NCBI RefSeq assembly: GCF_039889165.1
Contig: NZ_JAYMYY010000001.1
Span: 620,001 to 684,000 of the forward strand
Length of the DNA: 64,000 bases
Source: Pseudocitrobacter cyperus
GTDB lineage: Bacteria; Pseudomonadota; Gammaproteobacteria; Enterobacterales; Enterobacteriaceae
Direction of reading: 5' to 3'
This document shows, piece by piece, positions 1-9,329 of this stretch; positions within the stretch are counted from its first letter, which is position 1, and every line of letters begins with the position of its first letter. The notes below the pieces were generated by a model. It was not told the origin of the DNA. It was given only the letters and a program-made list of their open reading frames with translations, and did not search any database. A program made the position numbers and the translations under genes.

Positions 1-875
1 GCCATGCTGGCCCAGGGATTTTTACCACTTTTGATGTCCCGAACAACCATTCCCGTCCCGCCAATCCGCACATACGGCTCACTCTGTTTGTGTGTGATAA
101 CCGCTTCACAGGTACTGCGATCACCGTTACGGCAGGCGGGCTGGCTGTTAATCTGGACTTTTTTAGAGCCTTCGGCCAGATACAGACCGGACTCTGAATA
201 CATATGCCATTTCTCGCATGTTATTTTATCCATATCCGCCGGGGCGGCATAAGGATTTTTGGGGGCAACCACGGGAGAAAACACCCCCTCCCAGAACCCC
301 TGCTCCGGTGACGGAATAACGGGAGGAGCACCTTCAGGATCAGGCTCTGCTTTATTGTCTGCAAGCAGGCCGGAGATAAACTTTCCGGCAGCCATGCCCA
401 TCCCCATTGGGGTCAACAGCCAGCCTTTTCTGAGAATGCCTTTCGCGATGGACAGGGCTTTACCGTCCGGCGGATTTTTTGCCTCCGCTTCAAGCACGGC
501 ATAAATGACGTCTGCAGGAACCTTACCCGCCGCCCTGGCGGCCGGGAGTCCTTTTGTGTGAACGCTGGCAGAGCCCGTTATGATTGTTGCATCGGGTGGC
601 CCTTTAACACCAAAAAAATCCAGAATGCAGTCAACGCCGTCTCCAATACTGTCCGTAATAGCGTCAATAGCCTCTCCCAGCACAAACCCGGTGACAGCGC
701 CTGCCGCCAATCCGACAGCGAGAGCCACCGGGCCGACCGCACCGATAGCCATAGCGGCAGCAACCCCCACCGCAGCGTAAATTGCCCCTTTGACCAACCC
801 ACTGGCAAAATCCGCAAGAAATGATGTATGTACCAGGGGATCGTTTACCTTTGCCGCCAGATAATCACTGCCCAT
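1..875 (-). CDS. PAAR-domain T6SS protein, probably N-terminus of an Rhs toxin (3' end outside window)
   Basis: Reading inward from an ATG at 875 on the minus strand, the frame stays open to the window edge (about 291 residues), so the gene is partial. The N-terminus begins MGSDYLAAKVNDP. It is followed by two Ala/Gly-rich hydrophobic segments (about residues 30-70), as in the prePAAR/transmembrane region that Eag chaperones bind. A PAAR-like stretch follows (GSASVHTKGLPAARA, about residue 100), then a second PAAR-type half near residue 250 with GSKKVQINSQPACRNGDRST. Known of the family: such proteins cap the VgrG spike and carry a C-terminal Rhs cage and toxin. The vgrG and eagR genes immediately upstream fit this. 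The toxin domain cannot be seen, so its activity is unknown. Confidence 0.8.
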   Translation of the reverse strand, partial: MGSDYLAAKVNDPLVHTSFLADFASGLVKGAIYAAVGVAAAMAIGAVGPVALAVGLAAGAVTGFVLGEAIDAITDSIGDGVDCILDFFGVKGPPDATIITGSASVHTKGLPAARAAGKVPADVIYAVLEAEAKNPPDGKALSIAKGILRKGWLLTPMGMGMAAGKFISGLLADNKAEPDPEGAPPVIPSPEQGFWEGVFSPVVAPKNPYAAPADMDKITCEKWHMYSESGLYLAEGSKKVQINSQPACRNGDRSTCEAVITHKQSEPYVRIGGTGMVVRDIKSGKNPWASM

Positions 876-915
876 TACGATAGTCCTCTCCGTTGACTGA
901 AATTCGCCTATTCCG

Positions 916-1341
916 TTACGCAGTAACAGGCCGGAAACTGGCCCGGATATCTTTCCAGTGCTGAATATCCGCAGGAGTGAAAGGGCGGGTCTGGGACCAG
1001 GCCAGCACCAGGAGTGACTGGCCGGACTGAGAAATCAGAAGGCACTGGTATAACCGCTGTCCCTGCTGTTCAAACTCACAGTGGATCTCTGTGGCGTTCA
1101 TGGCTGCAGGATCAACGGAAAAAGGAACCGTGATTCTGTCTCCGGCAATAAAGTTCTTCATACTCTTTCTGAGCGCAGCCATCTGCGTGGTGATGTAGTT
1201 ATCCACCGTCATGTTATCCCGCAGAACTGCGCGGGTTACGACCAGCGAGGCACCCAGTGCCGGAAATTTAAGGATATTGACGCTGTCATCTTCAGCCGCC
1301 CATGGCAGTGTCAGGGTTCCTTCATTGATCAGATAGTTCAT
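916..1341 (-). CDS. EagR/DcrB-type T6SS effector chaperone (DUF1795)
   Basis: A 141-residue protein without signal peptide, lying between vgrG (18 bp away) and the PAAR/Rhs gene (40 bp away) on the same strand. It starts MNYLINEGTLTLPW and contains the long amphipathic pattern and the AWSQTRPFT segment near the C-terminus typical of DUF1795/DcrB-fold Eag chaperones. Family knowledge: Eag proteins bind the hydrophobic prePAAR helices of Rhs or PAAR effectors in the cytoplasm and load them on VgrG. Position and size support that role here. No direct evidence of partner binding is visible. Confidence 0.78.
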   Translation of the reverse strand: MNYLINEGTLTLPWAAEDDSVNILKFPALGASLVVTRAVLRDNMTVDNYITTQMAALRKSMKNFIAGDRITVPFSVDPAAMNATEIHCEFEQQGQRLYQCLLISQSGQSLLVLAWSQTRPFTPADIQHWKDIRASFRPVTA

Positions 1342-1359
1342 ACAAATCCTTATCCCTTC

Positions 1360-3303
1360 TTACCCTTTACTGCCGAAAATAGCTTCTTTCGCTGCAACAA
1401 TTGATTCTGGCGTCGGGCCAGTCCTGTCAATCCCCGGGCCACCGTTTTCCATGTTCAGATCCAGTATTTTGCCTGTGCCGATCTGCCCACTGTTGGTGGC
1501 ATAAAAGTTAAAGTTCTTACAGAGGAAGTTGATATTGCCTTTGTTATCCATCTCAATAACTGTTTCCCCACAGGCAAAGCGGATCCCTGTCGCTGATGCC
1601 GCCACCAGCGCCCCCTCAACCAGTTCCGTTTTACTTCCGCCAATCACAATGCTCTGGTCTTCCTGAACGGCAAGTGACTGTTTCATATGGACAGTAACGG
1701 CCTGATCCTGTTTTACTGTAACAATCTGCTTTCCTCCCACTATCTCCGCGTGGTTCGCCTTCACAGCCGTCATTCGGTTATTCAGCACCTCGGTGTGCAT
1801 ATCCTTCTGGGCGTGCATGTACAACTGCTCGTTCCCCGTCGCATCCTCAAAGCGCAGTTCATTAAACCCGCCCCCCTTGTACGTCTTCGAGCGGATGCTC
1901 ATCTGCGTTTTCGTCCCCGGCAGCCCCCCCTGCGGTTTGTTGTCCTCACGGTACGTCCTGCCCATAATAATTGGCTGATCCGGGTCGCCGTTCAGGAAGT
2001 CCACTATCACCTCCTGCCCCACCCGCGGTATCGCCAGGTTGCCGAACCCCGTTCCCGCCCACGCCTGCACCACCCGTATCCAGCACGAGCTGCTCTCATT
2101 CGCCGGGTTGTACCTGTCCCAGTTAAACTGCACCCGCACCCGCCCGTACTCGTCGCAGAAAATCTCCTCGCCCGCCGGCCCCGTCACGGTCGCCGACTGC
2201 GGGCCATCCACCGACGGCTTCTCATGCGGCACCGGACGCCACGTTCTGTCCGCCGGTATCACCTGAAACTGATTCTCCAGCCGCGTACCCTGCCCCCGGT
2301 TGCCTGAACGCGCCTGCGGCTGCTCGCCATGCAGTTCGCTCTGCACCACCTGCCATTCCCGGTTCAGCGTCTGCTGCGGATGCCCTGTCAGCCGGAAGCG
2401 TATCCCCGGCCACAGCGTCGGCGACGGGCTGCGGCACTCCGCCACCTCCGCATTGTTCCGCCAGCCTTCCATCTGATAGCGCGCAAACGCCTTACCGTGC
2501 GCCTCATCCTTGAACCGTCCCGGCCAGTCGTACACCTCATACTGGCTGCGCTGCCAGTCCAGTTGCTCTCCGGGATGTTCAAAACGCCCCGCCCAGCCCG
2601 GCCGTTTAAAGGTGTAGTCTTTGGTTAATACCGATGAAGGGCGTATCTGCGCGCTGAAACGGAAGCGGTTAATGAAGTCACTCGTGACGCCGGAACGGGT
2701 ATCGGGGTTAAAGGCGATGTCCACCGGGTCAGGCAGGAATGCCACGTTGTCGCACAGCACCAGACTCTGGTTTGTGCTCTTCACCGCGTGCTCCTCGTAG
2801 CTGAAAATGCCTTCCTCCGCCAGAAGGCGGCTGAGGAAGTCAAAATCCGTCTCCCCGTACTGCACACAGAACTCCCGCGGCGGATGCGGGTCACCCAGTA
2901 GCGGGCTCCACGCCTTCACATCGTTTTCCTTCAGCAGCGTACTGACAATGGTTTTGATATCCTGATTCTGAAAGATGCGGAAGTTCTTACGCAGCGCTGC
3001 GCGCCACAGCGGCGGGCGTACCTTCATGGCGTACAGCATCCGGTGGCCGTCGTACTCCCCCAGTTCGAAGCAGGTCACCACGCCGTTCACCCGGCGCTGC
3101 GGCGCCATGCCCTGCCAGATGGTCAGGTGCGCTGTTTTCTCCAGCACCTGCTCAAACGCCAGTGACCGTTCGGCGCTGGCCAGCGTCAGCTCCAGCGAAA
3201 AAAGGGCAGAAAGCGACTGACTGAGATGAAACGCAGTAACCGCGAAGGTGTCCGGCGGCAGGCCGTCCACCTCCAGTGTGAAACGCAGCCCTGATAATGA
3301 CAT
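1360..3303 (-). CDS. vgrG: type VI secretion tip protein VgrG (TssI)
   Basis: A 647-residue VgrG. The N-terminal gp27-like part carries the conserved stretch QYGETDFDFLSRLLAEEGI (about residues 150-170). The central gp5-type OB fold has CDEYGRVRVQFNWDR and GNLAIPRVGQEVIVDFLNGD (about 380-460). A regular beta-helical C-terminus has repeated V/T-rich strands (MTAVKANHAEIVGG, KQDQAVTVHMKQSL). There is no evolved C-terminal enzyme domain, since the protein ends soon after the spike. VgrG trimers form the piercing tip of the T6SS. No other T6SS structural gene is in the window, so this is an orphan vgrG-eagR-PAAR island that would use an apparatus encoded elsewhere. A good Shine-Dalgarno (AGGGAGG) precedes the ATG, and the stop codon of a short upstream frame overlaps it (TAATG). 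Confidence 0.95.
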   Translation of the reverse strand: MSLSGLRFTLEVDGLPPDTFAVTAFHLSQSLSALFSLELTLASAERSLAFEQVLEKTAHLTIWQGMAPQRRVNGVVTCFELGEYDGHRMLYAMKVRPPLWRAALRKNFRIFQNQDIKTIVSTLLKENDVKAWSPLLGDPHPPREFCVQYGETDFDFLSRLLAEEGIFSYEEHAVKSTNQSLVLCDNVAFLPDPVDIAFNPDTRSGVTSDFINRFRFSAQIRPSSVLTKDYTFKRPGWAGRFEHPGEQLDWQRSQYEVYDWPGRFKDEAHGKAFARYQMEGWRNNAEVAECRSPSPTLWPGIRFRLTGHPQQTLNREWQVVQSELHGEQPQARSGNRGQGTRLENQFQVIPADRTWRPVPHEKPSVDGPQSATVTGPAGEEIFCDEYGRVRVQFNWDRYNPANESSSCWIRVVQAWAGTGFGNLAIPRVGQEVIVDFLNGDPDQPIIMGRTYREDNKPQGGLPGTKTQMSIRSKTYKGGGFNELRFEDATGNEQLYMHAQKDMHTEVLNNRMTAVKANHAEIVGGKQIVTVKQDQAVTVHMKQSLAVQEDQSIVIGGSKTELVEGALVAASATGIRFACGETVIEMDNKGNINFLCKNFNFYATNSGQIGTGKILDLNMENGGPGIDRTGPTPESIVAAKEAIFGSKG

Positions 3304-3353
3304 TACGACCTCCCTGGTTTATCCACAGGTTCAAGGAACCATGACGCCTGCGA

Positions 3354-3375
3354 CCATGGCAGCTTTTCGCATCTT
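3354..3375. repeat. 22-bp motif upstream of vgrG, repeated in the immunity island
   Basis: The sequence between CCATGGC and GCATCTT here is matched with one mismatch at 34509-34530 inside the tynA-feaB island. The flank toward vgrG (CAAGGAACC...) is also partly similar to the island flank (CAAGGACTGATGCC). This ties the island to T6SS effector-module DNA. Confidence 0.5.
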
Positions 3376-3483
3376 GCTCCCCAAGCTACCGCCCCATCCT
3401 GATCGCCGATCTGCACGCGCACAGATTACTCCTTCGCCTCGCCCCAGAGTACGCCAGCCGCCGCTTTTCGGAATCTATAAAGA

Positions 3484-3513
3484 AACCCGGCAGCAGAAGC
3501 TAACCGGGTTTCG
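3484..3513. terminator. hairpin between hrpA and vgrG
   Basis: AAACCCGG and CCGGGTTT arms enclose a 13-nt loop just downstream of the hrpA stop. On the minus strand the second arm ends in a T run interrupted by C (GGGTTTCTTT), which fits a rho-independent terminator for hrpA. Confidence 0.6.
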
Positions 3514-3538
3514 TGGGGAGTGAGGCGTGGCTGTTGGT

Positions 3539-6500
3539 CTACGCGCTAATTTGCTCCATTGCCTGCAAGACACGTTTGTCGGAAATCGGATACGGCGTGC
3601 CCAGTTGCTGAGCAAAGAAACTCACGCGCAGTTCTTCAATCATCCAGCGGATCTCCTGCACATCATCATCATCCCGGCGCGCTGGCGGCAGTTTGTTCAG
3701 CCACTGCTGCCATGCCTGCTGCACGCTTTCCACCTTCAGCATTTGCGCACGGTCACGGTGCGGGTCGATTGCCAGTTTTTCCAGTCGTTTCTCAATCGCC
3801 TGCAAATAACGCAGCGTGTCGCCAAGACGCTTGAAGCCGTTACCAGTGACAAAACCGCGATAAACCAGCCCGCCCATCTGCGCTTTGATGTCCGACAGCC
3901 CCAGCGCCATGGTCATATCCACACGCCCTTTCAGGCGCTTGTTGATGTTGAAGACAGCCGTGAGGATCTGCTCAACCTGCTTTGCAATCACGACTACCGT
4001 GTCGTTCAGTTCGGCGCGGACTTTATCGTGCAGCTTCGTGAACCCTTCTTCTGTCCACACCGGGCCGCCCGCTTCATCAATCAACTTATCCACGCCGCAG
4101 GAGATGCAGTCGTCAATGAGATCCAGCACTTTGCCGTATGGGTTAAAGTAGAGCCCCAGTTTGGCTTTGTTTGGCAATTTCTCATGCAGATATTTAATCG
4201 GCGACGGGATATTCAGCAGCAGTAGGCGGCGCAGACCACGCCACATCGCCTGTTGCTGTTCCTGCGGGTTATCAAATAGCTTGATCGCCACGCTTTCACG
4301 TTCATCCACCAGCGCAGGCCAGGCCTTCACTTTGTAGTTACCGCGTTTCTGCTCGTAGTGATCCGGCAGGTTGCCAAAGCTCCAGATATGCAGGCCACTT
4401 TGCTCGATACCATCGTCGGCGACGGCGGAAAGCGTTTCCTGCACTTTCCCTTTAAGCGTATCTTTCAGCGCCTGCAGGGAACGCCCTTCCTGAAGTTTCT
4501 TGTTTTTGTCATCCACCACGCGGAAAGTGATTTTCAGGTGATCGGGCACCTGATCCCACTGCCAGGCCTCACGATCAACCGTCACACCCGTCATACGACG
4601 CAATTCACGTTCCAGGCTATCAAGCAATGGCAGCTCCAGCGGCGTGACTCGACCTAAAAAGGCTTCGGCATAATTGGGAGCGGGAACGAAATTACGCCGT
4701 ACCGGTTTCGGCAGCGATTTAATCAGCGCGATAATCAGTTCGCGACGCAGGCCGGGGATCTGCCACTCAAATCCGGCTTCATCAACCTGATTAAGTAACG
4801 GCAACGGAATATGCACGGTCACACCGTCCGCATCCGCCCCCGGTTCAAACTGATAGCTCAAACGCAGCTTAAGGTTGCCCTGATGCCAGAAGTTCGGATA
4901 GTCCAGCTTACTGACTTTCTCCGCGCCCTCTTTAATCAGCATGCTCTTCTCAAAGTTGAGCAAATCCGGCGTCTCGCGGCTGGCTTTTTTCCACCAGTTA
5001 TCAAAATGACGGGCGGAGATCACATCGTGGCTGATGCGCTGGTCGTAAAACTCAAACAGCGTTTCGTCGTCCACCAGAATGTCGCGGCGGCGCGATTTAT
5101 GCTCCAGCTCTTCAATTTCCGTGCGCAGCTTCAGGTTATCGCGGAAGAAGGCATGGCGCGTCTGCCAGTCTCCTTCCACCAGCGCGTGGCGGATAAAGAG
5201 CTCACGACACAGCGCCGGGTCGATCTGGCTGTAATTCACCTTACGCGCAGCCACAATCGGCAGCCCGTAGACGGTGACTTTCTCCGTCGCCATCACCGCA
5301 CCCTGCGCCCGTTCCCAGTGCGGTTCACTGTATGAACGTTTGATCAGATGCTGAGCCACGGGTTCAACCCATTCCGGATCAATGCGCGCGGCGATACGCC
5401 CCCACAGGCGGCTGGTTTCAACAAGCTCGGCGACCATCGTCCATTTCGGCGGTTTTTTGAATAAACCGGAGCCCGGGAAGATAGAGAAGCGCGCATTCCG
5501 GGCGCCAGTAAATTCCTGTTTATCGGCGTCTTTCATGCCAATATGGGAAAGCAAACCGGTGAGCAGCGCGATGTGGATTTCCCGATATTCCGCCGGTTCA
5601 CTGTTGACCGGAATGCCCAGTTCTTTCACCACCTGGCGCAGTTGGGTATAAATATCCTGCCACTCGCGAACGCGCAGGTAGTTAAGAAAATCAGTCCGGC
5701 ACTGACGGCGGAAGGCGTTCGATGACAGCGCTTTTTGCTGTTCCCCCAGGTAGTTCCACAGATTTACAAACGCCAGGAAGTCAGACTCTTTATCATGAAA
5801 ACGACGGTGTTTCTCATCAGACGCCTGCTGTTTATCCATCGGACGCTCACGCGGATCCTGAATAGAAAGCGCAGAAGTGATAATCATCGCTTCACGTACA
5901 CAGCCATGTTTCTGCGCTTCCAGCACCATTCGCGCCAGACGCGGGTCGACCGGCAGTTGCGATAACTGGCGACCTAATGGCGTCAGCTTATAAGCGCTCG
6001 CCTGTTCATCGGTAGCAATCGCGCCCAACTCTTCCAGCAAACGCACACCATCCTGAATGTTACGTTTATCCGGCGCTTCGACGAACGGAAACGCAGCGAT
6101 ATCACCCAGCCCCAGTGCGGTCATTTGCAGGATAACGGAAGCCAGGTTAGTACGCAGAATTTCCGGATCGGTAAATTCCGGGCGCGACAGGAAATCATCT
6201 TCCGAATAGAGCCGGATACAGATCCCTTCCGATACACGCCCGCAGCGGCCTTTACGCTGGTTTGCGGAAGCCTGCGATACGGGTTCAATGGGCAAACGCT
6301 GTACTTTAGTGCGGTAGCTGTAGCGACTGATACGGGCAGTCCCCGGATCAATCACATATTTAATGCCCGGCACGGTCAGTGACGTTTCCGCGACGTTGGT
6401 CGCCAGCACGATACGACGCCCGCTGTGTGCCTGAAAAACGCGGTTTTGCTCGCTGTTAGAGAGGCGAGCATAGAGCGGCAGGATCTCCGTATGGCGCAGA

Positions 6501-7441
6501 TCCCGCTTGCTAAGCGCATCGGCGGTGTCGCGAATTTCGCGCTCGCCGCTCATAAAGATCAGGATGTCACCCACACTTTCCCGCCCCAGTTCATCTACCG
6601 CGTCAAAAATCGCCTGCAACTGGTCACGTTCGGTGTCATCAGCCTCTTCAACGATGGGGCGATAGCGCACTTCCACCGGATAGGTGCGCCCCGATACTTC
6701 AATAATCGGTGCGTTATTAAAGTGGCGTGAGAAGCGTTCCGGGTCGATAGTCGCCGACGTAATGATAATTTTCAGATCCGGGCGACGCGGCAGCAGCTCT
6801 TTCAGATAGCCGAGCAGAAAGTCAATGTTCAGGCTGCGTTCATGCGCTTCATCAATAATGATGGTGTCGTACTGCATCAACAGCCTGTCCTGCTGGATTT
6901 CCGCCAGCAGAATACCGTCGGTCATCAGTTTGACCATGGTGTTATCGCTGACATGATCGCTGAAGCGGACTTTGTAACCGATGCAGCCGCCTGGCTCTGT
7001 TTTCAATTCTTCGGCGATACGGTTGGCAACGGTTCTCGCCGCCAGTCGACGCGGCTGGGTATGGCCAATCAGGCCTTTGATGCCGCGCCCCAGTTCCATG
7101 CAAATTTTCGGCAACTGCGTAGTTTTACCGGAACCCGTTTCCCCGGCGACAATCACCACCTGGTTATCACGCACCGCGGCGAGAATATCGTGTTTCTTCT
7201 GGCTTACCGGCAGATTATCCGGATAGGTAATTTCCGGCCGTGCGGCTTCGCGCAGCAGGACTTTACCTGCTGCCAGTTCAATCTCTTTCGCCATTTCCTG
7301 GTAAATGGCCTGTTGTGCATCAGGATTTTTAACCTTCTTCACGCCGTGCAGGCGACGTGCAAAGCGCTGTTTATCGCGCAGCGTTAGTGCATCGAGCTGC
7401 TGATTCAGCGCTGCGAAGGTGAGTTTTTGTTGTTCTGTCAT
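3539..7441 (-). CDS. hrpA: ATP-dependent RNA helicase HrpA
   Basis: A 1300-residue DEAH/RHA helicase, the same length as E. coli HrpA when started at the ATG at 7441 (MTEQQKLTF). An upstream in-frame start would add five residues. Visible motifs: Walker A GETGSGKTTQ near residue 95, motif II IIDEAHERS near 195, motif III TSATID, and motifs V/VI ATNVAETSLTVPG and QRKGRCGRVSEG. The HA2/OB region follows, then the long C-terminal DUF3418 extension typical of bacterial HrpA. The family unwinds RNA and has been linked to rescue of stalled or collided ribosomes. It appears intact and monocistronic, with its own terminator. Confidence 0.97.
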   Translation of the reverse strand: MTEQQKLTFAALNQQLDALTLRDKQRFARRLHGVKKVKNPDAQQAIYQEMAKEIELAAGKVLLREAARPEITYPDNLPVSQKKHDILAAVRDNQVVIVAGETGSGKTTQLPKICMELGRGIKGLIGHTQPRRLAARTVANRIAEELKTEPGGCIGYKVRFSDHVSDNTMVKLMTDGILLAEIQQDRLLMQYDTIIIDEAHERSLNIDFLLGYLKELLPRRPDLKIIITSATIDPERFSRHFNNAPIIEVSGRTYPVEVRYRPIVEEADDTERDQLQAIFDAVDELGRESVGDILIFMSGEREIRDTADALSKRDLRHTEILPLYARLSNSEQNRVFQAHSGRRIVLATNVAETSLTVPGIKYVIDPGTARISRYSYRTKVQRLPIEPVSQASANQRKGRCGRVSEGICIRLYSEDDFLSRPEFTDPEILRTNLASVILQMTALGLGDIAAFPFVEAPDKRNIQDGVRLLEELGAIATDEQASAYKLTPLGRQLSQLPVDPRLARMVLEAQKHGCVREAMIITSALSIQDPRERPMDKQQASDEKHRRFHDKESDFLAFVNLWNYLGEQQKALSSNAFRRQCRTDFLNYLRVREWQDIYTQLRQVVKELGIPVNSEPAEYREIHIALLTGLLSHIGMKDADKQEFTGARNARFSIFPGSGLFKKPPKWTMVAELVETSRLWGRIAARIDPEWVEPVAQHLIKRSYSEPHWERAQGAVMATEKVTVYGLPIVAARKVNYSQIDPALCRELFIRHALVEGDWQTRHAFFRDNLKLRTEIEELEHKSRRRDILVDDETLFEFYDQRISHDVISARHFDNWWKKASRETPDLLNFEKSMLIKEGAEKVSKLDYPNFWHQGNLKLRLSYQFEPGADADGVTVHIPLPLLNQVDEAGFEWQIPGLRRELIIALIKSLPKPVRRNFVPAPNYAEAFLGRVTPLELPLLDSLERELRRMTGVTVDREAWQWDQVPDHLKITFRVVDDKNKKLQEGRSLQALKDTLKGKVQETLSAVADDGIEQSGLHIWSFGNLPDHYEQKRGNYKVKAWPALVDERESVAIKLFDNPQEQQQAMWRGLRRLLLLNIPSPIKYLHEKLPNKAKLGLYFNPYGKVLDLIDDCISCGVDKLIDEAGGPVWTEEGFTKLHDKVRAELNDTVVVIAKQVEQILTAVFNINKRLKGRVDMTMALGLSDIKAQMGGLVYRGFVTGNGFKRLGDTLRYLQAIEKRLEKLAIDPHRDRAQMLKVESVQQAWQQWLNKLPPARRDDDDVQEIRWMIEELRVSFFAQQLGTPYPISDKRVLQAMEQISA

Positions 7442-7679
7442 AGCGTTATCGGGCACCGATGTGCCGGAAATATTCTCGTCATACGTTCTCTACAGGATAC
7501 CACACCTAACCTGACGCCGAACTGTTTTCACGGCTGAAGGGATAAGGTTCCGGGGGTGTTGTTCAAAAAAATCGAACAGAGGATTCGATATATTGCGCTA
7601 TCCCTGTGGCAGGATTGTGAATAAAGTGTCTGCAAGCAACCGGGCAAGGCCCGTCACTCAAAGTATAAAGGAAACACCC

Positions 7680-8285
7680 ATGAGCAAAGTATTGGTTCTG
7701 AAATCCAGCATCCTGGCAGGCTACTCCCAGTCTAATCAGCTGTCCGACTATTTTGTTGAGCAGTGGCGTGAAAAACACAGCGCGGACGAAATCACCGTGC
7801 GTGACCTGGCAGCGAACCCCATTCCGGTGCTGGATGGCGAACTGGTCGGCGCACTGCGTCCGAGCGATTCTCCGCTGACCCCGCGTCAACAGGAAGCACT
7901 GGCGCTTTCTGATGAACTGATTGCCGAACTGAAAGCCCATGACGTTATCGTGATTGCCGCGCCGATGTACAACTTTAACATCTCAACCCAGTTGAAAAAC
8001 TACTTCGACCTGGTTGCCCGCGCTGGCGTCACCTTCCGTTACACTGAAAACGGCCCTGAAGGCCTGGTTACGGGTAAGAAAACCGTGGTGATCACCAGCC
8101 GTGGCGGCATCCATAAAGATACCCCGACTGATCAGGTGACTCCGTACCTGTCTACCTTCCTCGGCTTTATCGGCCTGACCGATGTGAAATTTGTCTTCGC
8201 TGAAGGCATTGCTTACGGCCCGGAAATGGCCGCCAAAGCGCAGGCTGATGCGAAAGCGGCGATTGACGCTGTCGTTACTGCATAA
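7680..8285 (+). CDS. azoR: FMN-dependent NADH-azoreductase
   Basis: A 201-residue flavodoxin-fold quinone/azo reductase starting MSKVLVLKSSILAGYSQSNQL. The FMN-phosphate-binding N-terminal loop (SSILAGYSQSNQL), MYNFNISTQLKNYFD and the VTSRGG-like segment (VVITSRGGIHKD) are typical. The start is chosen at 7680, preceded by AAAGGAAACACCC. The frame is open further upstream, but that would break the family length. Known function: FMN-dependent two-electron reduction of quinones and azo compounds with NADH, in thiol-stress defence. It lies beside hrpA as in E. coli, but the ynbABCD genes that separate azoR from pdxI in E. coli are absent. Confidence 0.97.
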   Translation: MSKVLVLKSSILAGYSQSNQLSDYFVEQWREKHSADEITVRDLAANPIPVLDGELVGALRPSDSPLTPRQQEALALSDELIAELKAHDVIVIAAPMYNFNISTQLKNYFDLVARAGVTFRYTENGPEGLVTGKKTVVITSRGGIHKDTPTDQVTPYLSTFLGFIGLTDVKFVFAEGIAYGPEMAAKAQADAKAAIDAVVTA

Positions 8286-8293
8286 TATTTAAG

Positions 8294-8324
8294 AGGCCTC
8301 CCGCGAAATCGGGAGGCCTTTTTA
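8294..8324. terminator. bidirectional terminator between azoR and pdxI
   Basis: Near-perfect inverted repeat AGGCCTCCCG / CGGGAGGCCT with a T run on the plus side, between two convergent genes. Confidence 0.9.
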
Positions 8325-8325
8325 T

Positions 8326-9195
8326 TTAACCCGCATTTTTCGCAATGCTGTTCAGCGTTGCCAGCACGTCATCAGATAGCCTTAATTCCCCTGCCGCCAT
8401 ATTCTCCCGCAAATGGGCCACTGAAGAGGTTCCCGGAATCAACAGGATATTCGGTGAACGCTGCAACAGCCACGCCAGCGCAACCTGCATCGGCGTCGCG
8501 CCAAGACTTGCCGCCACGTCAGAAAGGGTTGTCGATTGCAGTGGAGTAAAACCACCAAGTGGGAAGAACGGCACATACGCGATGCCGTCGCGCGCCAGCG
8601 CATCAATTAATGCATCATCAGCGCGGTGTGCAATGTTGTATTCATTCTGCACGCAGACAATTTCTGCAATGTTACGCGCTTCCGCCACCTGAGTCGGGGT
8701 GACATTACTCAAACCAATGTGCTTCACCAGCCCCTGCTGTTGCAGTTCGGCGAGCACCGTAAAACTGGCTTCGATGGAGCCTTCCGCAGGCCCGTGACCG
8801 TCGCCGAGCATGATGCGCAGGTTAACCACATCCAGCACATCAAGACCGAGATTTCGCAGGTTGTCGTGTACCGCTTGTTTCAGTTCCGCAGGCGAAAACG
8901 CCGGAAGCCAGGAAGCATCGTTACCACGACGCGCGCCAATTTTGGTGACAATCGTTAGCTCGTCGCCATACGGGTGTAACGCTTCACGGATAATCTGGTT
9001 AGTGACATGCGGGCCGTAGAAATCACTGGTATCAATGTGATTAACCCCCAGCGCCAGCGCTTCGCGTAGCACTGTAATCGCCACATGGCGATCTTTCGGC
9101 GGGCCAAAGACGCCGGGGCCTGCCAGTTGCATGGCGCCATAGCCAAGTCGATTGACGGATTTCGAACCAAGGATAAATGGATCACTGCTGCTCAT
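8326..9195 (-). CDS. pdxI: pyridoxal reductase PdxI (aldo/keto reductase, formerly YdbC)
   Basis: A 289-residue AKR closely matching E. coli PdxI/YdbC (start SVNRLGYGAMQLAGPGVFG). The AKR catalytic residues are visible: Asp and Tyr in HIDTSDFYGPH (about residues 50-60) and Lys in VTKIGA (about 85). The NADPH-binding end has LLIPGTSSVAHLREN. E. coli PdxI reduces pyridoxal to pyridoxine with NADPH. It converges on azoR, with which it shares a terminator. Confidence 0.93.
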   Translation of the reverse strand: MSSSDPFILGSKSVNRLGYGAMQLAGPGVFGPPKDRHVAITVLREALALGVNHIDTSDFYGPHVTNQIIREALHPYGDELTIVTKIGARRGNDASWLPAFSPAELKQAVHDNLRNLGLDVLDVVNLRIMLGDGHGPAEGSIEASFTVLAELQQQGLVKHIGLSNVTPTQVAEARNIAEIVCVQNEYNIAHRADDALIDALARDGIAYVPFFPLGGFTPLQSTTLSDVAASLGATPMQVALAWLLQRSPNILLIPGTSSVAHLRENMAAGELRLSDDVLATLNSIAKNAG

Positions 9196-9329
9196 AACAC
9201 CCTGTCCCTATTTAAGACGGATTAAGAGCCAACAGTATAGGAACGAACGTGTGACGATGAAACGTGTAAAAAATGCGATTGTGTAAAAAACCGCAACCCA
9301 ATGCGGGAAGCGGCTTTTGCGGCTATGGG

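Noticed and set aside
3376..3483. Short minus-strand frame ending in TAATG at the vgrG start (ARCEKLPWSQASWFLEP)
   Set aside because: About 40 codons with no good start or ribosome site; kept only as part of the repeat observation, not called as a gene.
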